A stretch of DNA of 64,000 nucleotides. It comes from Flavimobilis massiliensis (GTDB lineage: Bacteria; Actinomycetota; Actinomycetes; Actinomycetales; Cellulomonadaceae). Made by a program: the position numbers and the translations under genes. Shown here one piece after another: positions 8,781-17,549 of this stretch; positions within the stretch are counted from its first letter, which is position 1, and each line of letters opens with the position of its first letter. The notes beneath the pieces were generated by a model. It saw nothing but the letters and a program-made list of their open reading frames with translations, had not been told where the DNA came from and ran no database searches. Where the stretch lies: assembly GCF_900240335.1 (NCBI RefSeq), contig NZ_LT964979.1, positions 1-64,000 on the forward strand, written 5' to 3'.

Positions 8781-10778
8781 GTGACTGACACCACCTCCGC
8801 TCCCTCAGGCGCTCTCAGCGCGATGCGCCTCGCCGAGCTCCAGGCCGTCGCCTCCGGCCTCGGCGTCAAGGGAACCTCGAAGATGCGCAAGAGCGATCTT
8901 GTCGAGGCCATCAAGGGAGCCCGCGGCGGCGCCACGGCGCCCCGCGCCCAGAAGGCTGCGCCGGCAGAGAAGCCCGCGGCCGCCACCACCGCGCCGAGCA
9001 CCGAGAAGGCTGCCGCGCCTGCGCGCGAGGAGCGTGCCGAGCGTCCCGCCCGGACCGAGCGGCCCACCCGCGAGGACGCTGACCGTCCGGCCCGCGCCGA
9101 GCGTCAGCGTCGCAGCGACGACGCCGAGCAGCGTGCCGAGGAGGCGCGCAAGCGCGCCGAGGCCCGCTCCGGCCAGCGTCGCAGCGACGACCGTGGCGCG
9201 GACACGTCGAAGGACGAGACTCCTCGTGCCGCGCGTGAGGCCGTCGCCGCCGACCTTGCGTCGATCGAGCGCGGCCTCGAGCGCGGCCCGCGCCGTCGCG
9301 CGGGTCGCGACCAGGGCCCGGCCGACGGGCAGGGCCAGAACAGCCAGGGCCAGAACGGTCAGCCTCAGAACAGCCAGCAGGGCAAGCAGGCCCCGCAGCA
9401 GAGCCAGCAGCAGAGCTCGCAGGCCGGGCCGCGGCAAGCTGGTGAGCACCAGCAGGACCAGCGCTTCGACGACGACGAGCGTGGTGGACGCCGCCGTCGC
9501 GGGCGCGACCGCTACCGCGAGCGCGACCGCAAGCGTGGCCGCAGCCGCACGGGCAACCTCGACCTCGCGACCGAGGACTTCGAGGTCCACGAGGACGACG
9601 TCCTCCTGCCCATCGCCGGGATCCTCGACATCCGCGACAACATGGCGTTCGTCCGGACGAGCGGCTACCTGCCCGGCCCGAGCGACGTCTACGTCTCGAT
9701 GGGCCAGGTGAAGAAGGCCGGCCTGCGTCGCGGCGACGCGATCACGGGCGCCGTGCGCCAGCCGCGCGACGGTGACCAGATGCCGCAGTCGAACATCGCA
9801 CGTGCCAAGGCCAACGCGCTCGTCCGGCTCGACTCGGTCAACGGCGACGCGCCGTCGAAGGCGCTCGAGCGTCCCGACTTCCCGAAGCTCACGCCGCTCT
9901 ACCCGCAGGAGCGCCTGCGTCTCGAGAACCCCGGGGCGACGAAGCTCACGCCGCGCGTCATCGACATCGTCGCCCCCATCGGCAAGGGCCAGCGTGGTCT
10001 CATCGTCGCGCCGCCCAAGGCCGGCAAGACGATCATCATGCAGCAGATCGCGAACTCGATCGCCGTGAACAACCCTGAGGTGCACCTCATGGTCGTCCTC
10101 GTCGACGAGCGTCCCGAGGAGGTCACCGACATGGAGCGGACCGTCGACGGCGAGGTTATCGCCTCGACGTTCGACCGCCCCGCGACGGACCACACGATGG
10201 TCGCGGAGCTCGCGATCGAACGCGCCAAGCGCCTCGTCGAGCTCGGCCAGGACGTCGTCGTGCTCCTCGACTCGCTCACGCGCCTCTCGCGTGCGTACAA
10301 CCTCGCGGCCCCCGCGTCGGGTCGCATCCTCTCCGGAGGTGTCGACGCGTCGGCGCTCTACCCGCCCAAGCGGTTCTTCGGTGCGGCACGCAACATCGAG
10401 AACGGCGGTTCGCTCACCATCCTCGCGTCGGCGCTCGTCGAGACGGGCTCGAAGATGGACGAGGTGATCTTCGAGGAGTTCAAGGGCACGGGCAACATGG
10501 AGCTCCGCCTGTCGCGCAACCTCGCGGACAAGCGCATCTTCCCCGCCGTCGACGTCAACGCGTCGGGCACGCGCCGTGAGGAGATCCTCATGGGCGGCGA
10601 CGAGTTGAAGATCGTCTGGAAGCTCCGCCGTCTGCTCTCCGGCCTCGACCAGCAGCAGGCGATCGAGCTGCTCCTGGGGAAGTTCAAGGAGACGAAGTCG
10701 AACGTCGAGTTCCTCCTCCAGGTGCAGAAGACGACGCCGACGACCGCGCACGACGAGGATGCAGGCAAGACGGTCTGA
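8781..10778 (+). CDS. rho: Transcription termination factor Rho with long disordered insert
   Basis: Hexameric RNA helicase that ends transcription of untranslated RNA. The N-terminal Rho-N (SAP-like) domain lies at about residues 10-48 (MRLAELQAVASGLGVKGTSK). A low-complexity insert fills about 50-260: Ala/Arg/Glu-rich, then Q/N/G-rich at 184-225, then an Arg-rich block. The RNA-binding domain follows (GILDIRDNMAFVRTSGYLPG). The ATPase core has Walker A APPKAGKT at 410-417 and Walker B VVVLLDSLTR. Total length 665 against about 420 in E. coli; such inserts are typical of actinobacterial Rho and are thought to add RNA contacts. The start is GTG. Confidence 0.98.
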   Translation: MTDTTSAPSGALSAMRLAELQAVASGLGVKGTSKMRKSDLVEAIKGARGGATAPRAQKAAPAEKPAAATTAPSTEKAAAPAREERAERPARTERPTREDADRPARAERQRRSDDAEQRAEEARKRAEARSGQRRSDDRGADTSKDETPRAAREAVAADLASIERGLERGPRRRAGRDQGPADGQGQNSQGQNGQPQNSQQGKQAPQQSQQQSSQAGPRQAGEHQQDQRFDDDERGGRRRRGRDRYRERDRKRGRSRTGNLDLATEDFEVHEDDVLLPIAGILDIRDNMAFVRTSGYLPGPSDVYVSMGQVKKAGLRRGDAITGAVRQPRDGDQMPQSNIARAKANALVRLDSVNGDAPSKALERPDFPKLTPLYPQERLRLENPGATKLTPRVIDIVAPIGKGQRGLIVAPPKAGKTIIMQQIANSIAVNNPEVHLMVVLVDERPEEVTDMERTVDGEVIASTFDRPATDHTMVAELAIERAKRLVELGQDVVVLLDSLTRLSRAYNLAAPASGRILSGGVDASALYPPKRFFGAARNIENGGSLTILASALVETGSKMDEVIFEEFKGTGNMELRLSRNLADKRIFPAVDVNASGTRREEILMGGDELKIVWKLRRLLSGLDQQQAIELLLGKFKETKSNVEFLLQVQKTTPTTAHDEDAGKTV

Positions 10779-10796
10779 CTCTTCGACGACCGACGT

Positions 10797-10832
10797 AGGA
10801 GCCCCCGTGACCGTGAGGTCGCGGGGGCTCCT
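10797..10832. terminator. 15-bp hairpin between rho and the convergent secreted-protein gene
   Basis: Arms 10797-10811 and 10818-10832 pair over 15 bases (one G-T) around loop CGTGAG. It lies between the rho stop and the minus-strand gene ending at 10852, so it can serve both. No T-run. Confidence 0.7.
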
Positions 10833-10851
10833 GCGTACCTACGCCGACGCG

Positions 10852-11832
10852 TCAGCGATGCGTGTCGATGAGCGTCGGTGCGCGGTGCTTGGCCTGGCCG
10901 CGACGGAGGGTGAAGCGGACTGTCGGCTCGTCACCCGCGTCCTCGTGCGTCGAGAACACCCACCATCGACCTGCCCACAGACCCGTCACCTGCCACCGAC
11001 CGTCGGCATCGGTCTCGACATACTCGCCCCAGCCGTCCGCCGAGACGACATAGACGGTCGTGCCGGCGAGGGGCATCTTCGTGCGGTCGACGACCTTGCC
11101 GGTGACGGTCGTGCCGCGCGCGAGCGTGATGTTCGCCGTCGTGGTGCCTGTCGTGCGGGTCGTCACGCGCTTCTTCGTGAGGACGCCCCGCTTCTGCCAG
11201 GAGAGGTCCGGCGCGTGCTCGTTCCCGTCGGCAGGGTCGGCGAGGACGACATAGCTGCCGCGGACGGCCCCACGGATCGTGTAGCGGCCGCGCTCGTCGG
11301 TGCTGGTGGCACCGAGGTCGGTTCCGTTCGCGTCGCGCACGACGACTCCGACACCCTCGTACACCTTGCCGTGCCGATCACGGACGACGCCCGAGATCGA
11401 GGCCTTGCCTGTGCGCGCTGTGAGTGCGACAGCGGAGGTCCGGGCGTTGCGCACGGTGATGCGCTTGGCGGTGTTGAGGCCGCTGATCGCGACCGAGTAC
11501 TTCCCGGCGGGCACGCCGGAGAACGTGAAGACCTTGCCCCGCTGCTTCGCGGTGATGCCGACCGGGTACGTGACGCCGTCGACAACTGTCATGAGCATGA
11601 CCGACTCGACATTGGCGGTGCTCCACCAGGCCTTGGGGGCCTTGATGGTCACCTTGATCTTGCCGGTCGTCACGCGCTTGGCGGCGGCCGTGACGACCGT
11701 GGTCGTCGCTGCGGTTGTGGCGGGTGCGGCCTGGGCCGGTGCGGCCGCGCCGGCCGCGAGGGCCAGCGCGGTGACGAGCGCGGCGGCGCTACGACGGGCG
11801 CGCGTGCGCCGTGCGGGAGTGTCTGGGTGCAT
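10852..11832 (-). CDS. Secreted protein with carboxypeptidase-regulatory-like (Cna-B type) repeats
   Basis: 326 residues. The N-terminus is a clear Sec signal peptide: basic RRTRARRSAA, hydrophobic core, and cleavage likely after APAQA (near residue 35). The mature part holds at least two beta-sandwich modules with the CarboxypepD_reg/Cna-B pattern, SGVVRDRHGKVYEGVGVVVRD and TGKVVDRTKMPLAGTTVYVV, each followed by TD(E/A)(D)GR(Y/W). Such modules serve as structural or adhesive units, not enzymes. There is no LPXTG sorting signal. It lies downstream of the cutinase-like gene on the same strand, with a hairpin between them. Confidence 0.75.
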   Translation of the reverse strand: MHPDTPARRTRARRSAAALVTALALAAGAAAPAQAAPATTAATTTVVTAAAKRVTTGKIKVTIKAPKAWWSTANVESVMLMTVVDGVTYPVGITAKQRGKVFTFSGVPAGKYSVAISGLNTAKRITVRNARTSAVALTARTGKASISGVVRDRHGKVYEGVGVVVRDANGTDLGATSTDERGRYTIRGAVRGSYVVLADPADGNEHAPDLSWQKRGVLTKKRVTTRTTGTTTANITLARGTTVTGKVVDRTKMPLAGTTVYVVSADGWGEYVETDADGRWQVTGLWAGRWWVFSTHEDAGDEPTVRFTLRRGQAKHRAPTLIDTHR

Positions 11833-11872
11833 CGAGGTGTCCTGTCTGAGGGAGGGGACGGTGGAGGGCGGT

Positions 11873-11901
11873 CCGGCCGCCGCACGCGGTGCGACGGCCG
11901 G
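11873..11901 (-). terminator. Hairpin after the cutinase-family gene
   Basis: Arms 11873-11885 and 11889-11901 pair over 13 positions with one mismatch around a GCG loop. It lies 8 bases beyond the cutinase-family stop on the minus strand. Confidence 0.55.
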
Positions 11902-11908
11902 TCGGACG

Positions 11909-12907
11909 TCAGTCGCGGAGCACGTCGAAGTGGTCGATCGCGTCGTTCCACTTGATCTTGTCGGGGAGGGTGGCGAGGTTCGCGTGGTCCTGGAGCGGCT
12001 CGACGACGAGCTTCTCGTCCGGGCGGGAGGTCCGCTTGTTCACTGCGGCCCACCGGTACATCGACCGGTTCCAGACCGAGCTGATCGAGTCGCGTGCACA
12101 TCCCGTGACGACCTTTGTGCCGCCGATCTTGGCGGAGTCGAGGAGCGAGCTGTACCGGCCCGGACGCAGGCGGTCGATTTTGGTGACAGCCTTCTGGTAG
12201 GCGAGCCAAGACTCGCTGGCCGTCGTCGAGACGGTCGCGGCGGAGCGCAGCGCACTCTCACCCGCGGCGCCGAGCCCCTTGATCTTGTCCCACTGGCTCT
12301 CCCAGACGTGCTTGCCGGACGAGTTGACGAGGTTGCCATACATGACGCTCGTGTCGTTGTTCGGGTCGGCGAGGAGGATCGTGGCCTTGACGTTTCTGAC
12401 GACGTCGGTGTTGGTGCCAACGCTGGCGAGCGTGGCATGCGTCACCCACGCGCCCTGGGAGTATCCGACGACGATGACCTTGGCGCTCGGGCAGGTCGTG
12501 CGATAGTGCGCGATGCGGTCCCGCAGTGTCGTGACGCCGGTCTCGGCGGACGTGACGTAGTTGGTGACCTCCGTGGCCGTCACCTTGGTTGGCAGGCCGG
12601 CGGCAGGGTAGTTGAGCGCTTCCTCCTTGAACGTCGTCACCTGGGTGGTGCGGTACGAGGACGCCTTGAGGTCGCTCTCGATCCGGTTGAGAACGTCGCG
12701 GACCGTCTCGCCGTACCCGCCGAACTCCTTGATCTTCGCGTCCGTGCGCTCACCCGACCCTGCGACGCCGAGGAGCACGATGTCGGCGCACGTCGTGGTC
12801 ACCAACTTGGCGGGGCCGACAGCGGCCTGGGCGGCAGGGGCCGTCGCGACACCGGCTGCGCCGGGCGCGAGTCCGGCGGCCAGTGCCGCTGAGACGATTC
12901 TCTTCAA
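11909..12907 (-). CDS. Secreted cutinase-family esterase
   Basis: 332-residue secreted serine hydrolase. The signal peptide (KRIVSAALAAGLAPGAAG, cleavage near AAQAA) is followed by the cutinase-type start TCADIVLLGVAGSGE. The nucleophile elbow is GYSQG with Ser150. A later Asp in LLADPNNDT and a C-terminal His in DHFDV are candidate triad members. The family hydrolyses cutin, waxes or other esters; the substrate here is unknown. The frame runs far upstream, but a TTG at 12907 has AGGAGG five bases before it and begins exactly at the signal peptide, so TTG is chosen. At 332 residues it is longer than fungal cutinases (~200), with an extra C-terminal region. Confidence 0.78.
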   Translation of the reverse strand: MKRIVSAALAAGLAPGAAGVATAPAAQAAVGPAKLVTTTCADIVLLGVAGSGERTDAKIKEFGGYGETVRDVLNRIESDLKASSYRTTQVTTFKEEALNYPAAGLPTKVTATEVTNYVTSAETGVTTLRDRIAHYRTTCPSAKVIVVGYSQGAWVTHATLASVGTNTDVVRNVKATILLADPNNDTSVMYGNLVNSSGKHVWESQWDKIKGLGAAGESALRSAATVSTTASESWLAYQKAVTKIDRLRPGRYSSLLDSAKIGGTKVVTGCARDSISSVWNRSMYRWAAVNKRTSRPDEKLVVEPLQDHANLATLPDKIKWNDAIDHFDVLRD

Positions 12908-13034
12908 AGGTGCCTCCTCATCGTCGGGGGCAGCTGTGCCCTCGCCGATGACGAGGCTAGTGACGAGTCGGCTACTTCGGAAGCATCTTGACGTGTCCAC
13001 TTTTCCCGACAGGTCAGACGCCCAGGTGGCGTAA

Positions 13035-13069
13035 GGGCGGGGCGGCCTGCCGTCGGGCCACGCCCGCCC
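13035..13069 (-). terminator. GC-rich hairpin after the glycosyltransferase gene
   Basis: Imperfect inverted repeat of about 13 bp (arms 13035-13047 and 13056-13069, one bulge), 14 bases beyond the glycosyltransferase stop on the minus strand. No T-run. Confidence 0.4.
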
Positions 13070-13082
13070 GATGGCGTGACGT

Positions 13083-14222
13083 TCAGGCGCGCGGCAGCCC
13101 GAGGTAGCCCTGAAGGGTCTGCGCGACCTCGTCCCACGTCCAGTCACGGGCGACGCGCTCGCGGCCGGCGGCGCCCATGCGCTGGGCCTTCTCGGGGTCC
13201 TCGAGGAGCTCGACGATGCGCGCGGCGATGTCGGCTGGGTCGCGCGGGTCCACGACGTAGCCGGTGACGCCCTCCTCGATCGCGTCGGGCGCGCCGCCCG
13301 AGCGGCCGACAATGACCGGCAGGCCGGTCGCCGCGCCCTCGAAGAAGGCGAGGGGCAGCCCCTCGGGCTCGAGGCCCATGAGCCGGGTGCGGGACGGCAT
13401 CGCGAAGACGTCGCCCGCGTCGACGAACGGGGGGACCTCGGCCCAGGGGAGTGGGCCGGTGAGGATGACGCTGTCGCCGACGCCGTGCCTGGTGACGAGC
13501 TTCTCGACGGGGCGTCGGGCCGAGCCGTCCCCGACGATGAGAAGGACCGCCCCGGGTACGGAGGCGAGGACGGTCGGCCACGAGCGCACGAGCATGTCCT
13601 GGCCCTTGCGAGCGACGAGCCGTGCGGCGCACACGACGACGGGCGCGTCGGGAGCGATGCCGAGGCGCGCGCGCACCTCGGCGCCGCCGTTGTCGGGCCG
13701 GAAGCGTGTGACGTCGGCGCCCGGGTGGAGGCGTCGCATGCGGTCGCGGGCCGCCGGGGTCATGGGCCGCGCGATGATGTCGCGGCACCAGTCGTTGATG
13801 AAGGTGACGTGGTCGGTCGCCTCGCCCGCGGTGCGGATGACGCGCCGCACACCGGGGACGCGTGCCCACCAGGTCTCGGCGGAGTGCGTGATGCCGACGA
13901 TGCGCTGCGCCCCGGCCTCGCGCAGCGCCGGGGCGAGGAGCGCGAGCGGCGCCGACGCGCCGAACACGACACGGTCGCACTCGTAGGTCCGGAACGTCTC
14001 GAGCACCTCGCGGCGCACGCGTGCCGTCGGCAGGAGCGTCGTGCGCCGGTCGCGGACGACGGGGTAGGGGAGGGTTGCGTCGAGCTCGGCGGAGCCCGGC
14101 ATCCCGGACGTGTGGACGACGACCTCGTCGGAGGGGAACCTGTCGGCGACCGCCTGGACGAACGCCTCGATCCCTCCCTGGCGGGGCGGGAAGTCGTTCG
14201 TGACGATGAGCGTCCTGGGCAC
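13083..14222 (-). CDS. GT4-type glycosyltransferase, PimB'-like mannosyltransferase
   Basis: 379-residue GT-B fold enzyme. The N-terminal donor/acceptor loop TNDFPPRQGGIEAFV and the later elements CAARLVARKGQDM and EPEGLPLAFFE(G) are the hallmarks of GT4 PimB' enzymes. PimB' transfers mannose from GDP-mannose to phosphatidylinositol monomannoside in the inner leaflet of the membrane. Length and motifs match the corynebacterial and mycobacterial proteins, but the exact acceptor is inference. The GTG at 14222 has GAGGAGG upstream and begins at PRTLIVTND, which fits the family start; the longer open frame is rejected. Confidence 0.82.
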   Translation of the reverse strand: MPRTLIVTNDFPPRQGGIEAFVQAVADRFPSDEVVVHTSGMPGSAELDATLPYPVVRDRRTTLLPTARVRREVLETFRTYECDRVVFGASAPLALLAPALREAGAQRIVGITHSAETWWARVPGVRRVIRTAGEATDHVTFINDWCRDIIARPMTPAARDRMRRLHPGADVTRFRPDNGGAEVRARLGIAPDAPVVVCAARLVARKGQDMLVRSWPTVLASVPGAVLLIVGDGSARRPVEKLVTRHGVGDSVILTGPLPWAEVPPFVDAGDVFAMPSRTRLMGLEPEGLPLAFFEGAATGLPVIVGRSGGAPDAIEEGVTGYVVDPRDPADIAARIVELLEDPEKAQRMGAAGRERVARDWTWDEVAQTLQGYLGLPRA

Positions 14223-14266
14223 CTGTCCTCCTCGGCCGGCGCGCCGCGGCGCGGCGCATCCGCACC

Positions 14267-14272
14267 ATCCTA
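14267..14272 (-). promoter_or_regulatory. -10 element TAGGAT for the glycosyltransferase gene
   Basis: On the minus strand TAGGAT lies about 45 bp before the GTG at 14222, giving a short leader with the GAGGAGG ribosome site. Confidence 0.5.
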
Positions 14273-14443
14273 GGGGCGTGGGCCCTCTCGGCAGCCGGTG
14301 CGCGCCGGGCTGCGCCGACGTGAGCGGCCCCACCGCCCGCACCGCGCACGGGCCTTGACGGCCGTGGCACAATGGAGCGCTGGGATTCCGGTTCACGGCC
14401 GCGAGGTGCGGGCGACCCGGGACCCTCTCACATGAGGAGAACC

Positions 14444-14659
14444 ATGAAGAAGGACATCCACCCGGAGTACGTGGAGACCACGGTCTACTGCACCTGTGGC
14501 AACACGTTCACCACGCGCTCGACGAAGACCTCGGGCGAGATCCGCGCGGACGTGTGCAGCGCCTGCCACCCGTTCTACACGGGCAAGCAGAAGATCCTCG
14601 ACACGGGCGGCCGCGTCGCGCGCTTCGAGGCTCGCTACGGCAAGAAGGCTGCCAACTAG
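14444..14659 (+). CDS. rpmE: 50S ribosomal protein bL31, zinc-binding form
   Basis: 71 residues, the usual bL31 length, beginning MKKDIHPEYVET. Four cysteines (C16, C18, C38, C41, in YCTCGN and VCSACHPF) mark the zinc-binding C+ form, which in many actinobacteria is replaced by a zinc-free paralogue under zinc limitation. The family signature HPFYTGKQK follows. An AGGAG site lies just upstream of the ATG; an upstream in-frame start is not credible. It is followed by prfA after a long hairpin. Confidence 0.97.
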   Translation: MKKDIHPEYVETTVYCTCGNTFTTRSTKTSGEIRADVCSACHPFYTGKQKILDTGGRVARFEARYGKKAAN

Positions 14660-14667
14660 CTTTCTCA

Positions 14668-14737
14668 CCGACGCCGGCGGGACCACGACCGACAACCTCT
14701 CCAGGGGCAGTCGGAGCCGTGGACCCGCCGGCGTCGG
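14668..14737 (+). terminator. Long composite hairpin between rpmE and prfA
   Basis: The outer arms 14668-14681 and 14724-14737 are a perfect 14-bp inverted repeat. Nested inside are CCACG/CGTGG (14683-14687 with 14718-14722) and CCGAC/GTCGG (14689-14693 with 14710-14714), so almost the whole 70 nt can fold into one stem. It starts 8 bases after the rpmE stop and ends about 48 bases before prfA. It could be a terminator or attenuator that sets different expression of the two genes. Confidence 0.65.
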
Positions 14738-14785
14738 CCGTTCCCGGGCCTACCACCCGAGATCCCCCGAGCACGAGAGGCACCG

Positions 14786-15886
14786 ATGAGCACCCCCGTC
14801 GGGCCCGAGGCCTTCGCGGCCGTCGAGCCCCTCCTCGCCGAGCACGCCGAGATCGAGCAGCAGCTCGCCGACCCCGCGGTCCACGCCGACGGCGACCGTG
14901 CGCGCACGCTCGGCCGTCGCTACGCCGAACTCGGCCGCGTCGTCGGCGCGTACCGTGCGTGGCGCGCCGCCGAGGACGACCTCGGCGCGGCGCGCGAGAT
15001 GGCCGGGGAGGACGAGGGGTTCGCCGCCGAGGTTCCCGGCCTCGAAGAGGCTGCGACGGACGCGGCCGAGCACCTGCGGCGCGTCCTCGTGCCGCGTGAC
15101 CCCGACGACGCGCGCGACGTCATCCTCGAGATCAAGGCGGGGGAGGGCGGCGAGGAGTCCGCGCTTTTCGCGGGCGACCTCCTGCGCATGTACCTGCGCT
15201 ACGCCGAGCACCGCGGCTGGCGCACCGAGATCCTCGAGCGCACCGAGTCGGACCTCGGCGGCTTCAAGGACGTCCAGGTCGCCGTCAAGGCGCGTGGCAC
15301 CGTCGCCCCCGAGGACGGCGTGTGGGCTGCCCTCAAGTACGAGGGCGGCGTCCACCGCGTCCAGCGCGTGCCGGTCACCGAGTCGCAGGGACGCATCCAC
15401 ACGTCGGCGGTCGGTGTGCTCGTCTTCCCCGAGGTCGAGGACGCGGGCGAGGTTGTCATCGACCCGAACGACCTGCGCATCGACGTCTACCGCTCGTCCG
15501 GTCCGGGCGGTCAGTCGGTCAACACGACCGACTCCGCGGTCCGCATTACGCACGTGCCGACCGGCATCGTCGTCTCGATGCAGAACGAGAAGTCCCAGTT
15601 GCAGAACCGTGAGCAGGCCATGCGCGTCCTGCGCGCGCGGCTCCTTGCCGCGCAGCAGGAGGAGGCGGCCGCCGCCGCGAACGACATCCGACGCTCGCAG
15701 GTGCGGACCGTTGACCGTTCCGAGCGGATCCGCACCTACAACTTCCCCGAGAACCGCATCGCGGACCACCGCACCGGCTACAAGGCGTACAACCTCGACA
15801 CGGTGCTCGACGGCGAGCTCGGCCCCGTCATCGCGTCGGCGATCGAGGCCGACGAGGCAGCGCGCCTCGCCGGAACGTCCGAGTGA
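14786..15886 (+). CDS. prfA: Peptide chain release factor 1
   Basis: 366 residues. Recognises UAA and UAG in the ribosomal A site through the PxT motif (RVPVTESQG, PVT here) and triggers peptide release with the GGQ motif (G241-Q243 in SSGPGGQSVNTTDS). The glutamine is the target of the next gene's product. The PCRF domain begins near residue 80 with LEIKAGEGGEESALFAGDL. The prmC start overlaps its stop in GTGA. Confidence 0.98.
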   Translation: MSTPVGPEAFAAVEPLLAEHAEIEQQLADPAVHADGDRARTLGRRYAELGRVVGAYRAWRAAEDDLGAAREMAGEDEGFAAEVPGLEEAATDAAEHLRRVLVPRDPDDARDVILEIKAGEGGEESALFAGDLLRMYLRYAEHRGWRTEILERTESDLGGFKDVQVAVKARGTVAPEDGVWAALKYEGGVHRVQRVPVTESQGRIHTSAVGVLVFPEVEDAGEVVIDPNDLRIDVYRSSGPGGQSVNTTDSAVRITHVPTGIVVSMQNEKSQLQNREQAMRVLRARLLAAQQEEAAAAANDIRRSQVRTVDRSERIRTYNFPENRIADHRTGYKAYNLDTVLDGELGPVIASAIEADEAARLAGTSE

Positions 15887-16818
15887 CCATGGACCTCGCC
15901 GGGACGACGCGCGTCCGGGACGCGCTCACGCTCGCCGACGCGCTGCTCGCGGACGCGGGCGTGCCCAGCTCGCGTGTCGACGCGGAGCTGCTGTGCGCGC
16001 ACGCCGCGGGCGCCGACCGCTCGGCGGTGACGACCGCGAGCATCCTCGGCCGGACGCTTGCCGACCTCGGCACCGACGTCGCCGACGCGTTCGCGCGGCT
16101 CGTCGCGGCGCGCGCCGAGCGGCGTCCCCTCCAGCACCTCACGGGCCGCGCCCCCTTCCGGCACCTCGAGCTCGAAGTCGGGCCTGGCGTCTTCGTGCCG
16201 CGCCCCGAGACGGAGGACGTCGCACAGGTCGCGATCGACGAGGCCGCCCGCGTCGTCGCCGAGCGTGGCGAGGCCCTCGTCGTCGACCTCTGCACGGGGT
16301 CGGCCGCGATCGCGCTCGCGGTCGCGACCGAGGTCCCGGGCGCGGAGGTCCGTGCGGTCGAGCTCGACGCCGACGCGCACGCGTGGGCCGCACGCAACGT
16401 CGCCCGCGTCGAGGCAGCGACCGGCGCGCGCGTCGGGCTCGTTCGGGGTGACGCCCGCACCGCGCTCCGTCAGTTCGACGGCACGGTCGACGTCGTCGTC
16501 TCCAACCCCCCGTATGTGCCCTCCGACGCGGTGCCACGCGACCCCGAGGTCGCCCGGCACGACCCCGCTGTTGCGCTCTACGGCCTCGGCGCCGACGGCC
16601 TCGAGGTGCCCCGCGGCGTCACGGCCGCGGCCGTGCGGCTCCTGCGCCCCGGCGGGCTCTACGTCATGGAGCACGCAGAGGTCCAGGACGCAGCCGCGCG
16701 CGCGATGGCCGCGGCTGCGGGCCTCGTCGACGTGCGTACCGTTCCGGACCTCACCGGCCGCCCCAGGACGGTCGTCGCACGTCGGCCGCTCGCAGTCGTG
16801 GGAGGATCGGAGTCGTGA
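15883..16818 (+). CDS. prmC: Release factor glutamine N5-methyltransferase
   Basis: SAM-dependent enzyme that methylates the GGQ glutamine of RF1 and RF2. The 311 residues hold a helical N-terminal domain (TLADALLADAG) and the catalytic domain with FVPRPETE, the SAM loop VVDLCTGSAAIALA, and the signature NPPY at 208-211. The GTG at 15883 overlaps the prfA stop; the ATG two codons later is an alternative. The prfA-prmC-tsaC order is widely conserved. Confidence 0.95.
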   Translation: MTMDLAGTTRVRDALTLADALLADAGVPSSRVDAELLCAHAAGADRSAVTTASILGRTLADLGTDVADAFARLVAARAERRPLQHLTGRAPFRHLELEVGPGVFVPRPETEDVAQVAIDEAARVVAERGEALVVDLCTGSAAIALAVATEVPGAEVRAVELDADAHAWAARNVARVEAATGARVGLVRGDARTALRQFDGTVDVVVSNPPYVPSDAVPRDPEVARHDPAVALYGLGADGLEVPRGVTAAAVRLLRPGGLYVMEHAEVQDAAARAMAAAAGLVDVRTVPDLTGRPRTVVARRPLAVVGGSES

Positions 16819-17549
16819 CGCACGCGATCCTCCCCGCTTCCGACCCTCAGTCGTGGGGGCCCGCGCTCGACGAGGCCGTGGCCGCCGTCCAGCGCGGAGC
16901 CGTCGTCGTCCTGCCGACCGACACCGTCTACGGCGTCGGTGCGGACGCGTTCTCGCCCGCGGCCGTCGCGGCCGTGCTCGCAGCCAAGGGCCGCGGCCGG
17001 CAGATGCCGCCGCCGGTCCTCGTGCCCGACGCCCGCACGCTTGACGGCCTCGCAACCGAGGTCTCCGACGACGTGCGCGCGCTCGTCGACGCGTTCTGGC
17101 CGGGCGGACTCACGCTCATCTGCCGCGCGCAGCCGACCCTCGCGTGGGATCTCGGCGAGACGCACGGCACCGTCGCCCTCCGCATGCCTGACCACCCGGC
17201 CGCGCTCGCGCTCCTGCGCCGCACCGGACCGCTCGCGGTCTCGAGCGCGAACCTCACGGGGCAGGCGGCCGCGCTCGAGGTCGCCGACGCCGCCGCGCAG
17301 CTCGGCGACGCGGTTGCGGTCTACCTCGACGGCGGCCCCGTCCCCGGGGGCGTCGCGTCGACGATCGTCGACGCGACCAGCGCCGTTCCCGTCGTCGTCC
17401 GCGCGGGCGCGATCTCGCTCGAGCGGCTGCGCGAGGTCGTCCCCGGGCTGCGTGGCGCGGGCGAGCCCGCGTCTGCGGAACCGGCTCCCGACACGCCGTC
17501 CGCCCCGTCGGAGGGCGCGGGGGACGAGACCCCCGACGCGCTCCGGTGA
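16815..17549 (+). CDS. tsaC: L-threonylcarbamoyladenylate synthase (Sua5/YrdC family)
   Basis: Makes threonylcarbamoyl-AMP from threonine, bicarbonate and ATP for the t6A37 modification of ANN-decoding tRNAs. YrdC signatures are LPTDTVYGVGADAF, the basic KGRGR, SSANLTGQ and ASTIVDAT. The first ~210 of 244 residues are the YrdC core. The C-terminal tail is an Ala/Pro/Glu-rich low-complexity stretch, and the Sua5 domain is absent. The GTG overlaps the prmC stop and the wecA-like start overlaps its own stop, each by four bases. Confidence 0.93.
   Translation: MTHAILPASDPQSWGPALDEAVAAVQRGAVVVLPTDTVYGVGADAFSPAAVAAVLAAKGRGRQMPPPVLVPDARTLDGLATEVSDDVRALVDAFWPGGLTLICRAQPTLAWDLGETHGTVALRMPDHPAALALLRRTGPLAVSSANLTGQAAALEVADAAAQLGDAVAVYLDGGPVPGGVASTIVDATSAVPVVVRAGAISLERLREVVPGLRGAGEPASAEPAPDTPSAPSEGAGDETPDALR

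Noticed and set aside
8527..8784. Possible 85-codon leader peptide before rho
   Set aside because: Composition is random GC-rich translation with no ribosome site; the region is better seen as an untranslated leader.
10852..12907. Secreted protein and cutinase pair as a horizontally acquired island
   Set aside because: The genes use somewhat more mixed third bases, but no tRNA, integrase or flanking repeats support transfer.
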